Shown here piece by piece: positions 25,451 to 34,643 of a stretch of DNA of 42,504 nt. The first letter of the stretch is position 1. Each line of letters begins with the position of its first letter. The position numbers and the translations under genes are program-made. The stretch comes from Deltaproteobacteria bacterium (GTDB lineage: Bacteria; Desulfobacterota; Binatia; Binatales; Binataceae): contig JAJZAI010000029.1 in NCBI GenBank assembly GCA_021799495.1, positions 1-42,504 on the forward strand. Reading direction: 5' to 3'. The notes under the pieces were generated by a model that was not told the origin of the DNA, searched no databases, and saw only the letters and a list, made by a program, of their open reading frames with translations.

Positions 25451-25602
25451 TGAATAATGCCTCCGCCATGATGAGTGAAAGCGGCGACGCCGTCGCGCGC
25501 GTTGGGCCGGCGGCCGCGCGCGCGGCGGCGGTCAACGCCGCGCCTGAAGCCATCGCCGCGTCATGCGGCGCGATGCTACAATAACCGGCCAAGAGTGCAA
25601 CA

Positions 25603-25947
25603 ATGGACCCGCTCAAGTCAAAGACGGCGGCGATCAAGCCGCCGCGCATCAAGGGGCTCAACGAGGTCGGCCGCTACGCGATCGGCGTGCAGTGGGCTGA
25701 CGGCCACGACAGCATTTTCCCGCTCGCCAGCCTGCGCCGCTTTTGTCCGTGCAACGAGTGCGGCGGCGACGCTGACGCCGGCGCGCAAGCGCAACACCTG
25801 TCGCAGCTTTCCCGGCTGGGCGAACACGGCGTCTATTTGCGCTGGGCGGACGGTCACGAAACGCTCTACACCACCGCGCAGATGCGGGCGGCGTGCCGAT
25901 GCGCGTTCTGCGCGGGCGAGCCGGAACGGCCGCTGACGGGCGGCTGA
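25603..25947 (+). CDS. DUF971 (GBBH-like N-terminal) domain protein
   Basis: This 114-residue protein matches the DUF971 family: W-A-D-G-H, the F-P-L-A-S-L-R-R-F-C-P-C-N-E-C core, then the second half with L-R-W-A-D-G-H-E-T-L-Y-T. The Cys cluster C-P-C-N-E-C together with a C-terminal C-R-C-A-F-C suggests metal or iron-sulfur binding. The domain is found fused at the N-terminus of gamma-butyrobetaine hydroxylases and also alone, often near iron-sulfur assembly genes. Here it stands alone between a divergent flavin reductase and a small exported protein. Function unknown. Confidence 0.88.
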   Translation: MDPLKSKTAAIKPPRIKGLNEVGRYAIGVQWADGHDSIFPLASLRRFCPCNECGGDADAGAQAQHLSQLSRLGEHGVYLRWADGHETLYTTAQMRAACRCAFCAGEPERPLTGG

Positions 25948-25980
25948 ACTCTCGGCGCGCAATTCCCCGCCGCAGACAAC

Positions 25981-26008
25981 TTGCATTTGCGCCACTGAAG
26001 GTTAAAAT
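25981..26008 (+). promoter_or_regulatory. Predicted sigma70-type promoter upstream of small exported protein
   Basis: TTGCAT (25981-25986) and TAAAAT (26003-26008) with a 16-base spacer match the -35 at four and the -10 at five of six positions. The ATG at 26024 follows after 15 bases with AGGA between. Confidence 0.45.
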
Positions 26009-26023
26009 CTTTAGGATTAGCGG

Positions 26024-26380
26024 ATGTTTGCGCGGAATCGAAAGCTCTTGATGGCAACGACGGTCTTGCTCGTCGTCGCAATAATCGGTTTCGCGCGGCA
26101 GCTTCCGGGCGCGAACGGCGGCGCCGTCAACTGCCGCACCCACAGTTCCACGCTCCGCGGCACCCACCAGTTCACCAACGATTTGGGCGACGAATGCGGC
26201 GCCGGCAAAATTGAGCCGGCGCCGCACACTGGACAGTTCAAGGTCGCCGAGGTCATCATGCCCGCCGCCATGGCGAGTCCCTCGGCGGAGCGCCGTCAAG
26301 CCCCACCGGATCGCAGAATAATTAAACAAAAACTAAAGCTTTGTTCATCCCGTGCTGATAGCGACGACCCGCTGATCTAA
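26024..26380 (+). CDS. Small exported or membrane-anchored hypothetical protein
   Basis: This 118-residue frame starts with a positively charged n-region and a hydrophobic core (about 8-24), as in a signal peptide or anchor, then G-A-N-G-G, a Cys/His-containing stretch (N-C-R-T-H and D-E-C-G-A-G) and a polar tail. A promoter-like sequence and an AGGA ribosome-binding site 7 bases before the ATG support it. I recognise no family. The opposite strand also has open frames here, one with C-P-V-C-G-A-G, so the coding strand is not beyond doubt. It lies between the DUF971 gene and the RND pump. Confidence 0.4.
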   Translation: MFARNRKLLMATTVLLVVAIIGFARQLPGANGGAVNCRTHSSTLRGTHQFTNDLGDECGAGKIEPAPHTGQFKVAEVIMPAAMASPSAERRQAPPDRRIIKQKLKLCSSRADSDDPLI

Positions 26381-26443
26381 GCAAATCGCCTGTTCATGAT
26401 CGTTGCCGCTCGGACTTGATACTTCGTGGACGGCAATATGGAA

Positions 26444-26461
26444 ATTCGGTTGTGGCCGAAT
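26444..26461. promoter_or_regulatory. Inverted repeat ahead of the RND operon
   Basis: ATTCGG (26444-26449) and its complement CCGAAT (26456-26461) flank a 6-base centre, 32 bases before the GTG of the pump gene. The position suits a repressor operator or a leader hairpin. No regulator gene of the TetR or MarR type is nearby. Confidence 0.3.
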
Positions 26462-26493
26462 CGATCCGAAAATCCTGAGTAGAGGTTTGCCTC

Positions 26494-29400
26494 GTGCCAA
26501 GTTTTTCGCTGCGCAGTCCGTACACGATAATCGTCGGCGCGCTGATTGTGGCGATCATGGGTCTGACGGCGTTCACGCGGATGCCGGTGGACGTTTTCCC
26601 CGATATCAAGATTCCCGCCGTGGTGATCGCCACATTTTATCAAGGGATGCCGCCGCTCGACATGGAAGACAATATCACCTTCCGTTACGAGCGGTTTTTC
26701 ACGCTGGGCAGCAACATCCAGCATATCGAGTCGCGGTCACTCTCCGGCGTCAGCATCATCAAGGTGTTCTTCCAGCCCGGCACCAACGTCGAGGCGGCGG
26801 CGGCGCAGATGGGCACGCTGGCGATGGCCGACCTCGGCATCATGCCGCCCGGCACGCTGCCGCCCCTAGTGCTGCAGTACGACGCGTCGTCGCTGCCGGT
26901 GGTGCTTGTCACGCTCAAGGGCAGAGGCTTCAACCAGACGCAGCTCGAGGATCAGGCGCGCTACAATGTCCGCAACCAGCTCGCGACGGTCCCTGGCGCT
27001 TCGGTGCCGATTCCGTTCGGCGGAAAATTTCGCCAGGTGATGGTTTACGCGAACGCGCAGGCGTTGCAGGCGCGCGGACTTTCGCTGATGAACCTGGTGA
27101 ACGCGCTCAACACGTCCAACCTGATTTTGCCCGCGGGCGACGTGAAGGTCGGCGCGAAAGACTTTTACATCTACTCCAACAGCATGATCGAGGACATCCC
27201 GCGCATCGGCAACGTGCCGGTGAAAGTGGGACGCGGCCAAGCCCCCGTGCTGGTCAACGACGTCGCGAAGGTCGAGGACTCAGCGCAGATTCAGTACAAC
27301 AAGGTCCTGATCGACGGCCAGCCGTCGGTCTATATCCCCGTGCTCAGGCAGGTCGGCGCGAACACGATTGCGGTCGTCAACGGCGTCAAGAACCTGCTGC
27401 CGAACGTGTTCGGCCTGCCAGCCGGAATGAAGCTCAAGGCCATCTTCGACCAGTCCACGTACATCCGCGAGGCGGTCGAAAGCCTCGCGCATGAGGCGGT
27501 CTCGGGCTCAGTGCTCGCGTCGTTGATGATCCTGATCTTCCTCGGCAGTTTTCGCTCGACATTCGCGATTTTCCTGTCGATTCCGCTTTCAATTCTGGCG
27601 GGCGCATTTGGCCTGTACATGAACGGCTCGACCATCAATATCATGACGCTCGGTGGTTTCGCGCTGGCGATCGGGCGGCTGGTCGACGATTCCGTGGTGG
27701 TGCTTGAAAACATCAACCGCCATCTCGCCGAAGGCAAGGATCCGAAGGCTGCCGCGCGCGACGGAGCCGAGGAAGTGGCGCTGCCCGTGCTCGCCTCTAC
27801 GATTACGACCTGCATCGTCTTCGTGCCGGTCATGTTTCTCTTCGGCGTGGCGAAATATCTCTTCAGCGCGCTCGCGCTGGCGGTGGTGCTCTCGATGGGC
27901 GCCTCGTACCTGGTCGCGATGAGCGTGATACCGATTTTCTGTTCGCGCTTCCTGACCACCGAGATGGCGGTCGCCGCGGAACATCACGAGGGTGGCGGCA
28001 TAATCGGCGCTTTCAATCGCGGCTATGAACGGTTCGCGACCTGGTATGAAGGCGTATTGCGGCGTTCGCTCGATCGGAAGCTCGTCGTGATCGGCGGGGT
28101 CGCGGCGCTGTTTTTCGTGAGCCTTGCGATGTATCCGCTGCTCGGCACGGAACTTTTCCCCGAGACCGACGCGGGAGCGTTCACGATCAATTTTCGCGCT
28201 CCGGCGGGTTCGCGAATCGAAGTCACGACCGACCTGTCGCGCAAAATTGAAGCGCTCGCGCGCCAGGTCATTCCGCCCGCGGATCTCGATATGGTCGTGT
28301 CGAACATCGGGCTCGCCCCAAGCATCTCGGCCATCTATTCGCCGAACTCCGCCGAGGATGCGGGCTTTATCGAAATCGAACTCAAACCCGAGCATCGGAT
28401 GCCGACGAAGTATTACGAAAATCGCCTGATGCGCGTATTAAGGAATCAGTTGCCGGAGGCGCGCACGCTGTTTTCGTCAGGCAGCATCATCGATGCGGTG
28501 CTCAACTTCGGCGCGATGGCGCCGATCGACGTGCAGTTCGCCGGGCCTAGCTTCGCCCAGCTTTTCCAACTCGCGCGCCAATCGAATGAGATCGTCAAGG
28601 GCCTGCCGCAGGTGTCGCAAACCTATATCGCGCAGGAACAGCAGTATCCGACGCTGTTCGTCCGCGTCGATCGGATCAAGGCGGCGCGTCTGGGCCTGAA
28701 CCAGAAAGACGTCGTTTCGGACGTGATTACCGCGCTCGATTCGAACCTCTATATCGCACCGTCAATCTGGATCGACCACGCGAACAAGAATGACTATTTC
28801 CTCACGGTCCAGTACGGCCAGGCGGAAAATGGCTTCCCGTCGCTCGAGGCCCTGCGCGACATCCCCGTCCACAGCTTCGCGGGCGAAACCGGCCACGCCC
28901 AGAGCCTGCTGCTGCGCGACGTCGCTTCGGTCGAACAGCAGTACCATCCGTCCGAAGCCGACCATTACAACATCCAGCGCGTGGTCGATTTGCTGGTCTC
29001 GCCGAACACCCAGAATCTCGGCGGCACGCAGGCCGCGATCCAGAAGGCGCTCGCGCCCGTCAAGCTGCCGCACGGCGTCAGCGTGCGCTACCGCGGATCG
29101 GTGGCTGCGATGCAGAAGTCGTTCTCGAGCTTCGGCTTCGGACTGTCGCTCGCGGTGGTGCTGCTGTATCTCGTGATGGTTGCGCAGTTCAAGTCGTTCC
29201 TCGACCCGTTCATCATCATGTTCGCGGTGCCGATGGGCCTGATCGGCGTCATCTGGACGCTGTGGGCGACCAACACCACGCTCAACATCGAATCCTTCAT
29301 GGGCATCATCGTGATGGTCGGCATCGTCGTGTCGAATTCAATTCTGCTGGTTGATTTCGCCAACGAACGGCGCCGCCACGGCGAGGAGTTGCGCCGCGCC

Positions 29401-29634
29401 GTCATCGAATCCGCGCGCATCCGGATGCGTCCGATCCTGATGACCGCGCTCGCGACCGTCGCGGGCCTGATGCCGATCGCGCTCAAGCTCGGCGAAGGTT
29501 CCGAGGCGTCCGCGCCGCTCGCGCGCGCCGCCGTGGGCGGTCTGGTCGTGTCAACGATGCTGACGCTGATCCTCGTTCCCTGCATTTACGAATTTTTCTA
29601 TGCGCGGATTGAACGCGCGGGAGGCAAAAAATGA
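26494..29634 (+). CDS. RND efflux transporter, inner-membrane subunit
   Basis: This 1046-residue protein has the two-fold repeated RND architecture of 12 membrane helices and two large periplasmic loops. The proton-relay acids of helix 4 are present as V-D-D (D398, D399), and the helix-11 R-M-R-P-I-L-M-T motif is kept. In helix 10 the position of the AcrB relay lysine (K940) is Ser947 in V-V-S-N-S-I-L-L, a form I associate with an AcrB-like group of unknown substrate. The start is GTG at 26494 with AGAGGT upstream. The stop overlaps the adaptor gene as ATGA. Order pump, adaptor, outer-membrane channel makes a complete tripartite system. Confidence 0.94.
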   Translation: MPSFSLRSPYTIIVGALIVAIMGLTAFTRMPVDVFPDIKIPAVVIATFYQGMPPLDMEDNITFRYERFFTLGSNIQHIESRSLSGVSIIKVFFQPGTNVEAAAAQMGTLAMADLGIMPPGTLPPLVLQYDASSLPVVLVTLKGRGFNQTQLEDQARYNVRNQLATVPGASVPIPFGGKFRQVMVYANAQALQARGLSLMNLVNALNTSNLILPAGDVKVGAKDFYIYSNSMIEDIPRIGNVPVKVGRGQAPVLVNDVAKVEDSAQIQYNKVLIDGQPSVYIPVLRQVGANTIAVVNGVKNLLPNVFGLPAGMKLKAIFDQSTYIREAVESLAHEAVSGSVLASLMILIFLGSFRSTFAIFLSIPLSILAGAFGLYMNGSTINIMTLGGFALAIGRLVDDSVVVLENINRHLAEGKDPKAAARDGAEEVALPVLASTITTCIVFVPVMFLFGVAKYLFSALALAVVLSMGASYLVAMSVIPIFCSRFLTTEMAVAAEHHEGGGIIGAFNRGYERFATWYEGVLRRSLDRKLVVIGGVAALFFVSLAMYPLLGTELFPETDAGAFTINFRAPAGSRIEVTTDLSRKIEALARQVIPPADLDMVVSNIGLAPSISAIYSPNSAEDAGFIEIELKPEHRMPTKYYENRLMRVLRNQLPEARTLFSSGSIIDAVLNFGAMAPIDVQFAGPSFAQLFQLARQSNEIVKGLPQVSQTYIAQEQQYPTLFVRVDRIKAARLGLNQKDVVSDVITALDSNLYIAPSIWIDHANKNDYFLTVQYGQAENGFPSLEALRDIPVHSFAGETGHAQSLLLRDVASVEQQYHPSEADHYNIQRVVDLLVSPNTQNLGGTQAAIQKALAPVKLPHGVSVRYRGSVAAMQKSFSSFGFGLSLAVVLLYLVMVAQFKSFLDPFIIMFAVPMGLIGVIWTLWATNTTLNIESFMGIIVMVGIVVSNSILLVDFANERRRHGEELRRAVIESARIRMRPILMTALATVAGLMPIALKLGEGSEASAPLARAAVGGLVVSTMLTLILVPCIYEFFYARIERAGGKK

Positions 29635-30824
29635 TTCGCGCGATTATCCGCCGCCGCCACAGCTTCGCTCGGTTCGCCGCCGCAGCGGCTTTCCTGTGCC
29701 TCGCCGCGCCGGGATGCGCGCGCAAGGCGGAAACCTCCGTCGCTCCGACCGAACCCACGGTGGCGGTCATCCATCCGCAGCGCGGCACGATGCTGCGCAC
29801 GATCGAACTGCCGGGCGACGTCGTCGGCTTTTACGAAACCGCGCTCCACGCCAAAGTCACCGGCTATCTCGAATCGATCAGCGTGGACAAGGGCGACTTC
29901 GTGAAGAAGGGCCAGGTGCTCGCGCTGGTTCAAGTGCCTGAACTGCACTCGAACCTCGCCCGCGCCAAAGCCAACCTCGTAATCACGCGCGTCACGTATC
30001 AGCGCCTGCTGCGCGTCCAGAAGAGCGATCCGCGGCTCGTCTCGCAGGAAGACGTCGATATCGCGTTCGCCAAGTACGGCGAGGCGCAGGCCGCCGTGCA
30101 CACGCTCGAAACGATGGTCGGCTATACGCAGATAATCGCGCCCTTCAACGGCGTGATCACCGGCCGCTTCGCCGATCCCGGCGCGCTGATCCGCGCCGGC
30201 GGCGGCGATTTCGGCATCAACGAAACCTCGGCGCTGATTTCGCCCGGCGCCACCGAGGGCGCCGGCGGCCATCGCACCGGCGGAGGTCCCGTACTGACCA
30301 TCGCCGACATCGACAAACTGAGAATCTATGTTTATGTGCCTGAGAAATCCTATCCATATATCCATCGCGGCACGTCCGCCGTTCTCCACTTCGAGGAATT
30401 TCCGCATCGCGTGTTCAAAGGGACCGTCGCGCGCTACGCCTCTGCGCTCGATCTCGCCACGCGCACGATGCTTGCCGAAATTGATATCGACAATCCCGAC
30501 CGCCTGATCTATCCGCGCAGCTACGCCCACGTCAGCATCGTCCTCCAGCGCCATACCGGCGTGCTGCGCCTGCCGGTCGCCGCCGTGCACGGAGCCGGCA
30601 AAGCCAGCCGCGTGCTGGTGGTCGAAGACGGCCATCTGAAGTCCGTGCGCGTCACGACCGGAATCAACGACGGCAACCACGTCGAAATCAAGTCGGGCCT
30701 GAACGAGAACTCGCTGGTCCTCAGCACTTACACCGACACGCTCGGCGCGGGCGAGGCGGTGAATTATACTCTCGCCGAGCCGGCCAAGGAGGCGCAGGCC
30801 GATCCGGCCGGCGGCGCGAACTGA
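29631..30824 (+). CDS. RND efflux periplasmic adaptor (HlyD family) lipoprotein
   Basis: This 397-residue membrane-fusion protein links the pump to the outer-membrane channel. The lipobox A-A-P-G-C (Cys29) anchors it in the inner membrane. The first half of the lipoyl domain is at about 70-100 (V-T-G-Y-L-E-S-I-S-V-D-K-G-D-F-V-K-K-G-Q), then a short alpha-hairpin, the second lipoyl half (about 160-175), a beta-barrel domain and a membrane-proximal domain. A Gly-rich insertion around residues 188-222 lies in the second lipoyl half. The ATG overlaps the pump stop and has GGGAGG upstream, so translation is coupled. Confidence 0.94.
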   Translation: MIRAIIRRRHSFARFAAAAAFLCLAAPGCARKAETSVAPTEPTVAVIHPQRGTMLRTIELPGDVVGFYETALHAKVTGYLESISVDKGDFVKKGQVLALVQVPELHSNLARAKANLVITRVTYQRLLRVQKSDPRLVSQEDVDIAFAKYGEAQAAVHTLETMVGYTQIIAPFNGVITGRFADPGALIRAGGGDFGINETSALISPGATEGAGGHRTGGGPVLTIADIDKLRIYVYVPEKSYPYIHRGTSAVLHFEEFPHRVFKGTVARYASALDLATRTMLAEIDIDNPDRLIYPRSYAHVSIVLQRHTGVLRLPVAAVHGAGKASRVLVVEDGHLKSVRVTTGINDGNHVEIKSGLNENSLVLSTYTDTLGAGEAVNYTLAEPAKEAQADPAGGAN

Positions 30825-30874
30825 TCATGCAGGTGGTTATGCGCGGTCGCGCGTCCGCCGTGGAAGCTTATCCG

Positions 30875-32395
30875 ATGTTGAAAGTTCGATTTTTCGCCGC
30901 AGCCCTCGCGCTCGCGGTTTTGGCCGCCGCCGCGCCCAAAATCGCCGGCGCCGCTCAAATCAGCCAAAACGCGCCGGGCGTCTCCGTATCCGGAATTGCG
31001 CCCGCGCCGCGCGCGCTCCCGCCGCCCGGCGCGGGCGCCGCCGCAACGCGGACGATCGTGCCCGTCGGACAACCATCTATGGCCGCACCTGAACCGATTC
31101 CGCCCGGCAGCGAACTCACGCTCCAGCGAGCGATTCAAATCGCGGTCGGCTACCATCCGCGCCTTAAGGAAGCGGCGCAGACCACCAACGCCGCAACCTC
31201 CCGTATCGGCGAAGCGCGTTCCTACCTAGGACCGCAGCTATACGGCAACGCGGATTATCTGCGCACCACCGACAATGGCATTGGCAACACCAGTTATTAC
31301 AGCTTTCAAGATTTGTACCCGCGCATGACCGGCCGCAACCACACCCTGCCATCAAACGATTTTGCGCAGAGCTGGGACACGAGCAATAATTATCTAGGCG
31401 GCTTCTCCGCTTCCCAATTCCTGTTCGACTTCGGCCGCCGCCACGGCTTCGTCACCCAGCGCCGCTTCGAAGCGGCGGCCACCGCGGCGACCCAGCGGAT
31501 GACCGAATTGCAACTGATTTTCGAAGTCTCACAACGCTACTACGCCGTCCTCGAGGCGAAGCAGTTGATCCGCGTCTATGAAAAGGCGGTCGAGCAACGC
31601 GAATTTCATCTGCGTGAAGCGACGGTCAAAGCTCGTGCCGGCCTCAGGCCCGCACTTGACACGTACGTCACCAAAGCGGAAGTCGAGCGCGCACAACTAC
31701 GGCTGGTGGATGCGCGTAATGACTATGCCGACGCGAAAGTCGCGCTCGACAACGCCATGGGTCTCAGCGACAGCGCGCCCACCTATACGGTGGCCGAAAT
31801 TTTGACCTACAATCCAGTCAGGCAGAAACTGACGCCGCTCCTGCGGACGGCTTTCACCATCCGGCCCGATCTCAAGGCGATGCAGGACCAGGCGCGCGCG
31901 ATGGGCGCCCAGATTACCGAATTCAAGAGCGACTATCTGCCCACCGCCAGCGCGGTCGCCGGCTATGCGGGGTTGGGCACGGGATTGCCGGTCATCAACA
32001 ACTTCAATGTTGGAGTGGTGATTAGCTGGCCCATCTTCAACAGCTTTCTTACGACCAGCCAGGTCGCCGAAGCGCGTTACCAGCGCCACGCCATCGAGGA
32101 AGGCATCGAAGATCTGCGCCAACGCATTATCTTGCAAGTCACCACCGCTTTCCTTAACTGGCAAGCGTCGGTTGAGCGTATCGAGCGCGCGCAAAAGGCG
32201 CTGGCCGCCTCGCGCGTCGAACTGGATCTGGCGCAACAACGTTATGAAGCCGGACTTTCTAATATTGTCTTGCTGGAAGACGCGGAGCGCCATTATACCT
32301 ATGACGACGCCGCATACGCCGACGCGCTTTATAAATACGCGATTGACAAGGCGGCCGTCGAAGAGGCGACCGGCGAAGCGCTCTCCAGCGTCTGA
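30875..32395 (+). CDS. TolC-family outer membrane efflux protein
   Basis: This 506-residue protein has two internally related OEP halves with long coiled-coil helices and the barrel strands, as in TolC/OprM. A signal peptide (M-L-K-V-R-F-F with a long Ala/Leu core ending I-A-G-A) starts at the ATG at 30875. Another in-frame ATG at 30827, 2 bases after the adaptor stop, would add 16 residues ahead of the signal and has no ribosome-binding site. A Pro-rich linker follows the signal. The gene completes the efflux operon and would form the trimeric outer-membrane channel. Confidence 0.92.
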   Translation: MLKVRFFAAALALAVLAAAAPKIAGAAQISQNAPGVSVSGIAPAPRALPPPGAGAAATRTIVPVGQPSMAAPEPIPPGSELTLQRAIQIAVGYHPRLKEAAQTTNAATSRIGEARSYLGPQLYGNADYLRTTDNGIGNTSYYSFQDLYPRMTGRNHTLPSNDFAQSWDTSNNYLGGFSASQFLFDFGRRHGFVTQRRFEAAATAATQRMTELQLIFEVSQRYYAVLEAKQLIRVYEKAVEQREFHLREATVKARAGLRPALDTYVTKAEVERAQLRLVDARNDYADAKVALDNAMGLSDSAPTYTVAEILTYNPVRQKLTPLLRTAFTIRPDLKAMQDQARAMGAQITEFKSDYLPTASAVAGYAGLGTGLPVINNFNVGVVISWPIFNSFLTTSQVAEARYQRHAIEEGIEDLRQRIILQVTTAFLNWQASVERIERAQKALAASRVELDLAQQRYEAGLSNIVLLEDAERHYTYDDAAYADALYKYAIDKAAVEEATGEALSSV

Positions 32396-32417
32396 ACATT
32401 AACGGGGGAGATTCTTC

Positions 32418-32867
32418 ATGCTCGGGTACAAAAATATCGTATGCGCGCTCAACTTCGACGAACATCAGAACGCCGTTTTGAAACTCGGCGCCGCGCTCAC
32501 CCGCGAAAGCGACGCCACCCTGCACCTGCTCCACATCGCGCGGATTCCATTCCCCGACATGGACGTGCCCCTGCCGATCGGCGCGAAGCCGCGCTGGGAA
32601 GATGAATCGCGCGCGCGCCTCGAAGCGATGGTCAAGCGCGCTGGAGCGCAAGACCTCAAGTATTCCATCGAGATCAAAAGTGGCGTGCCCGATCTCGACA
32701 TCGTTCAGATCGCCGCCCGCCTCGGCGCCGATCTGATCGTCATCGCCACCCACGGCCGCACCGGCTTCCAGCATCTCGCGCTCGGCAGCGTCGCCGAACA
32801 GGTGATTCGCCACGCCGAATGCCCCGTGCTGGTGATCCGCCCACGTCCGCCCGCCCCGCCTGAATAG
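32418..32867 (+). CDS. Universal stress protein (UspA family)
   Basis: This 149-residue single USP domain ends with the ATP-binding signature G-R-T-G-x9-G-S (G113 to S124) and V-L-V-I-R-P, so it belongs to the ATP-binding UspFG/MJ0577-like class. A GGGGGAG ribosome-binding site lies 8 bases before the ATG. It follows the efflux operon by 22 bases and may be co-transcribed with it. A block of short repeats begins on its stop codon. Confidence 0.94.
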   Translation: MLGYKNIVCALNFDEHQNAVLKLGAALTRESDATLHLLHIARIPFPDMDVPLPIGAKPRWEDESRARLEAMVKRAGAQDLKYSIEIKSGVPDLDIVQIAARLGADLIVIATHGRTGFQHLALGSVAEQVIRHAECPVLVIRPRPPAPPE

Positions 32868-33008
32868 TCATTCCCGGGATTTCTTTCAGTCATTCTCAGG
32901 TATTTTTTCAGCCACCCTCGAGCGGTTTTCTCAGTCACCCTCGATCTCTCTTTTCGTGACCCTCGGGCGATTTTTTCTCTGTCACCCTCGGGCTTGACCC
33001 GAGGGTCC
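32867..33008. repeat. Six degenerate 22-25 base tandem units ending in a perfect hairpin
   Basis: Units begin at 32867, 32889, 32911, 32934, 32956 and 32981. Each opens with a form of GTCAYYCTCGG and, except the last, closes with a pyrimidine tract rich in T (for example TTTTTTC). The last unit carries a perfect stem of 9 base pairs, ACCCTCGGG (32984-32992) and CCCGAGGGT (32998-33006), around a CTTGA loop. That hairpin is of the type of dispersed palindromic elements of high-GC proteobacterial genomes. The block fills the gap between uspA and the convergent MFS gene, and there are no spacers as in CRISPR. Confidence 0.85.
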
Positions 33009-33044
33009 ATCCCCGGCCGCGCAGTTCCCATTCGAGCCGCGATG

Positions 33045-34643
33045 CTAGTGGGCGGACATTCCCCCGCCCTGCTTCATCTCGCCGCGCAACAGCAGGTACG
33101 ACGGAATCATGATCACGCACGCCGCCGCCAGAATCAGGTAGATATCGTTGAACGACATCATCGCCGCCTGCGCCTGAATCGCCCCGTACACCATCGCGAG
33201 ACCCTGCTTGCGGCCGCTGATTATTTGCGGCGCGAAGGCGAACGCCGGCGCGCCCGGCATCCGCGCCGCCGCGTTGCTCAGCCGCCACGCGTCGAAAACC
33301 GAAAAATGCTCCGTCAGGCGCGCCTGATGGACCTGCTGCTGGCTCACCAGCCGGTTCGTCATCCACGCGATTCCGAGCGCCGCGCCGGTGTTGCGCACCA
33401 TGTTGTAGAGGCTCGCCGCATAGCCCATCCGCTCGCGCGTCACGCATGAAATCGCGGCCGCGCTCGAGGGCGGAAAGATCATCCCGAAGCCGAACCCCAT
33501 CACCATCGTCGGCCATACGATTTCCCACATCCCCATCTGCAGGTTGAAGCGCGACGAATACCAGCATCCGATCGCAATCAGCGTGAATCCAAGCCCGATG
33601 AATTTGCGCGTGTCGATGCCGAAGCTCGCGAGATTGCCCACCAGCATCATCGACGCCATCGAGCCGACCCCGCGCGGCGCCTGCACCAGGCCGGCCTTCC
33701 ACGCGTCGTAGCCGAGCAGTTCCTCCAGAAATACGGGACTCAGCAGCAGCGTGCCGAACAGAACGGCGCTGAAGGTGACGGTCACGGCGAGCGCGGCGTT
33801 GAAAATTCCGAGCTTCAGGATGCGGAGGTCGAGAATCGGCGCGCTGAATCTAAGCTCCCGCAGCGCCAGCCCGACGAAAGCCAGCCCCGACAGGATCGTC
33901 GCATAGACCACCCACGGCGACGCGAACCAGTCCGCTCGCTGGCCACGATCGAGCACGATCTGGAGCACGCCGAGGCTCAGGATCAACAGCAGGATGCCGG
34001 CGTAATCGATCGCGCCCCGTGCCTTTTCGCGGTCCCGCAGGTAGGGCGGATCGTGGACGAACGCCGCCGCCATCGCGAACGCGGCCACGCCAACCGGCAC
34101 GTTAATATAGAAGTTCCAGCGCCAGTTCCAGTTGTCGGTGATCCATCCGCCGAGCGTGGGGCCGAGAATCGGCGCGACCATCAGGCCCACGCCCCACAGC
34201 GCCATCGCCATCTGCTGCTCTTCGGGCGGAAAGGTCTCCATCAGTATCGCCTGCGACGACGGAATCATCGCGGCGCCAGCCGCGCCCTGCAGCAGCCGAA
34301 AAAGGATCATCTGGCTTAAGGATTGCGCCGCGCCGCACAGCGCCGACGCCGCCACGAAGGTGAACACCGAAAGCAGGAAATAGCGCTTGCGGCCGAAGCG
34401 CGACGAAATCCACGCGGTCATCGGGATGACGATACCGTTGGCGACCAGATAGCTGGTCACCACCCATGCGATTTCATCGACGCTGGCGGAAAAAGCGCCC
34501 TGCATATGCGGCAGCGCGACGTTGACGATCGAGGTGTCGAGCACTTCGAGCGTCGTGCCCAGCATCACCGCGAACGCGATCAGCCACTTGTGGGCGTGGA
34601 GGTCGTGCGCGGCGTCGTGATGGCCTTCCAAGATGGCCGCCAT
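33045..34643 (-). CDS. EmrB-type MFS multidrug exporter (DHA2 family)
   Basis: This 532-residue protein has 14 predicted membrane helices. DHA2 signatures are L-D-T-S-I-V-N-V-A-L-P in helix 1, G-R-K-R-Y-F in loop 2-3 and L-G-P-T-L-G-G-W-I in helix 5. The family exports drugs, dyes or toxic acids by proton antiport, usually with an EmrA adaptor and TolC. No emrA follows it here, though the RND adaptor and TolC-like genes lie on the opposite strand just beyond. A His-rich N-terminus (H-H-D-A-A-H-D-L-H-A-H) precedes helix 1. No strong ribosome-binding site is seen at the ATG at 34643. Confidence 0.92.
   Translation of the reverse strand: MAAILEGHHDAAHDLHAHKWLIAFAVMLGTTLEVLDTSIVNVALPHMQGAFSASVDEIAWVVTSYLVANGIVIPMTAWISSRFGRKRYFLLSVFTFVAASALCGAAQSLSQMILFRLLQGAAGAAMIPSSQAILMETFPPEEQQMAMALWGVGLMVAPILGPTLGGWITDNWNWRWNFYINVPVGVAAFAMAAAFVHDPPYLRDREKARGAIDYAGILLLILSLGVLQIVLDRGQRADWFASPWVVYATILSGLAFVGLALRELRFSAPILDLRILKLGIFNAALAVTVTFSAVLFGTLLLSPVFLEELLGYDAWKAGLVQAPRGVGSMASMMLVGNLASFGIDTRKFIGLGFTLIAIGCWYSSRFNLQMGMWEIVWPTMVMGFGFGMIFPPSSAAAISCVTRERMGYAASLYNMVRNTGAALGIAWMTNRLVSQQQVHQARLTEHFSVFDAWRLSNAAARMPGAPAFAFAPQIISGRKQGLAMVYGAIQAQAAMMSFNDIYLILAAACVIMIPSYLLLRGEMKQGGGMSAH

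Noticed and set aside
24026-25453. Plus-strand frame of about 475 codons opposite the dehydrogenase and flavin reductase
   Set aside because: Both minus-strand genes are firm; the plus product has no recognisable domain.
32867-33008. CRISPR array
   Set aside because: Units are contiguous 22-25 base degenerate copies with no unique spacers and no cas genes in the window.
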